Assembly (NCBI GenBank): GCA_963840785.1
Contig: CAWJAF010000013.1
Span: 365,738-429,737, forward strand
DNA: 64,000 nt
Origin: JALYOK01 sp963840785
GTDB lineage: Bacteria; Pseudomonadota; Gammaproteobacteria; Burkholderiales; JALYOK01
Direction: 5' to 3'
Both the position numbers and the translations under genes were made by a program. Under the pieces are notes generated by a model. The model was not told the origin of the DNA. It saw only the letters and a program-made list of their open reading frames with translations, and did no database searches. Shown piece after piece: positions 63,049-64,000 of this stretch (within the stretch, counting starts at the first letter, position 1; each line of letters starts with the position of its first letter).

Positions 63049-64000
63049 TCATCGGACCTTGATAACAACCTTTCCTTTTGCGCGCCCACTTTCTACGTAG
63101 GCCAATGCATCGTTGGTTGCTGCGAACGGAAAGACCTTATCGACGACCGGGTGTATCGCACCTGATTCGATGAGAGGTGTGATCTGCCGCAACTGGTTTC
63201 CGCTGGCTTTCATAAAGAGGAATGAAAAGCTAACGTTGCGGCGTTTTGCTCTTTTCCTGACTCCAAAACTCAGAACGCGCATGACCTGTTTTACAAACCA
63301 AGGGGCCTTGATTTGTTCAGCAAACTCGGGATCAGGTGGGCCAGAGATGGAGATGAGTTTTCCGCCGGGCTTGAGCACACTCAGAGACTTCTCAAGCGTC
63401 TTACCGTCCTGGCTATTCAGAACCACATCGTAGCCGCTCAGGACTTTTTCAAAATCCTCTTTCTTGTAGTCGATGACAACATCTGCGCCTAGGCGCTTCA
63501 CCAAAGCCACATTGCCTGCGCTGGTAGTGGTGGCAACAGTCGCCCCCAGATGCTTGGCCAATTGGATGGCAAACGTGCCCACGCCACCGGAACCAGCCTG
63601 GATGAAAACCTTTTGACCCTTTTTTCAGCTTCGCCTTTTCGACTAGCGCCTGCCAAACCGTCAATCCAACCAGAGGGATGGATGCGGCTTCTTCCATGGT
63701 AATGTTATTGGGCTTAAGCGCCAGGGAGTCTTCTTTGACCGCAACGAATTCCGCGAACGTGCCGATGCGGAAGTCATCGGGCCTAGCGTAGACCTCATCG
63801 CCGACTTTGAATTGCCGCACACGCGGCCCGACACGGACAACAACTCCGGCGACATCGTGACCAAGGACAAACGGCACTCGATATGGCAGAATCAGTTTAA
63901 ATTCGCCGTTCCGAATCTTGAAATCTAGCTGGTTCACACCGGCGGCATGGACTTGGACCAAAACCTCGTCCTCGCGCAACTCCGGTTCAGGTACTTCGCC
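63049..64000 (-). pseudogene. quinone oxidoreductase-like (zinc-type MDR) protein, frameshifted and cut by the window end
   Basis: The frame is still open at base 64000, so the N-terminus lies outside. The visible part has VLVQVHAAGVNQLDFKIRNGEFKLILPYRVPFVLGHDVAGVVVRVG, VGDEVYARPDDFRIGTFAEFVAV and EEAASIPLVGLTVWQALVEKAKLKKG. The next segment VFIQAGSGGVGTFAIQLAKHLGATVATTTSAGNVALVKRLGADVVIDYKKEDF is in another frame. One extra base in the A6G3 stretch (plus strand about 63616-63624) explains the break. The family reduces quinones or enones with NADPH; no structural zinc-binding loop is seen. Confidence 0.82.

Overview
The window looks like a chromosomal segment of a betaproteobacterium, probably Burkholderiales-like. 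I base this on three things: the zinc-ribbon/DUF502/aspS order, the Bug/TctC-type periplasmic receptors without TctAB partners, and neighbourhoods such as yjgA-mog, pmbA and ilvE-zinc finger-waaF. Genes are dense and use mixed strands, and no rRNA, complete tRNA, CRISPR array, prophage or intact insertion sequence was seen. The assignment rests on gene families and order, not on a search.

Layout. 1-1.5 kb: the end of a FabH-type ketoacyl-ACP synthase, a membrane isoprenylcysteine-methyltransferase-like protein and a small ABM monooxygenase. 1.9-7.6 kb: a 1052-residue STAND ATPase/BTAD regulator, a small ORF and three small exported proteins, one frameshifted. 7.8-10.8 kb: Bug receptor, methyltransferase, Bug receptor. 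10.9-17.7 kb (minus strand): malate dehydrogenase and a branched-chain amino acid ABC transporter (livFGMHK) with an acetyltransferase gene inside it. 17.8-20.6 kb: zinc ribbon, DUF502 and aspS. 20.9-24.3 kb: a decayed exported-protein gene, a zeta-toxin-like ATPase with a possible small partner, a D-2-hydroxyacid dehydrogenase and two short genes. 24.3-31.4 kb: an AI-2E-type permease, purM, pmbA, yjgA, mog and an unrecognised 562-residue protein. 31.4-37 kb: a pfkB remnant, two different branched-chain aminotransferases, waaF, a haloacid dehalogenase and a membrane adenylate cyclase. 37-40.3 kb: ybaB, dnaX, an exported trypsin-like protease and the SRP RNA.

40.5-47.8 kb is a nine-gene minus-strand operon for nitrogen scavenging: urea-type ABC transporter urtABCDE, an uncharacterised 84-residue protein, formamidase fmdA, FmdB and a helix-turn-helix protein. 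It lies downstream of a textbook sigma-54 promoter. It probably imports urea or short amides and hydrolyses formamide under nitrogen limitation.

48.4-64 kb is more accessory. It holds ycaO (frameshifted), three toxin-antitoxin loci around hflX, and two imperfect direct repeats derived from the 3' half of tRNA-Cys that bracket dinJ-yafQ. It also holds an HlyD/MFS/TetR efflux cassette lying between two copies of an SCP2-like gene. Two alpha/beta hydrolases, an Old Yellow Enzyme and a quinone-oxidoreductase-like gene cut by the window end follow.

Two patterns cross the window. Several families of short palindromic intergenic repeats occupy most gene-free stretches. At least seven loci, including the conserved waaF and ycaO, are broken by one- or two-base indels, several in homopolymers. 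This makes uncorrected sequencing error as likely as real pseudogenisation.
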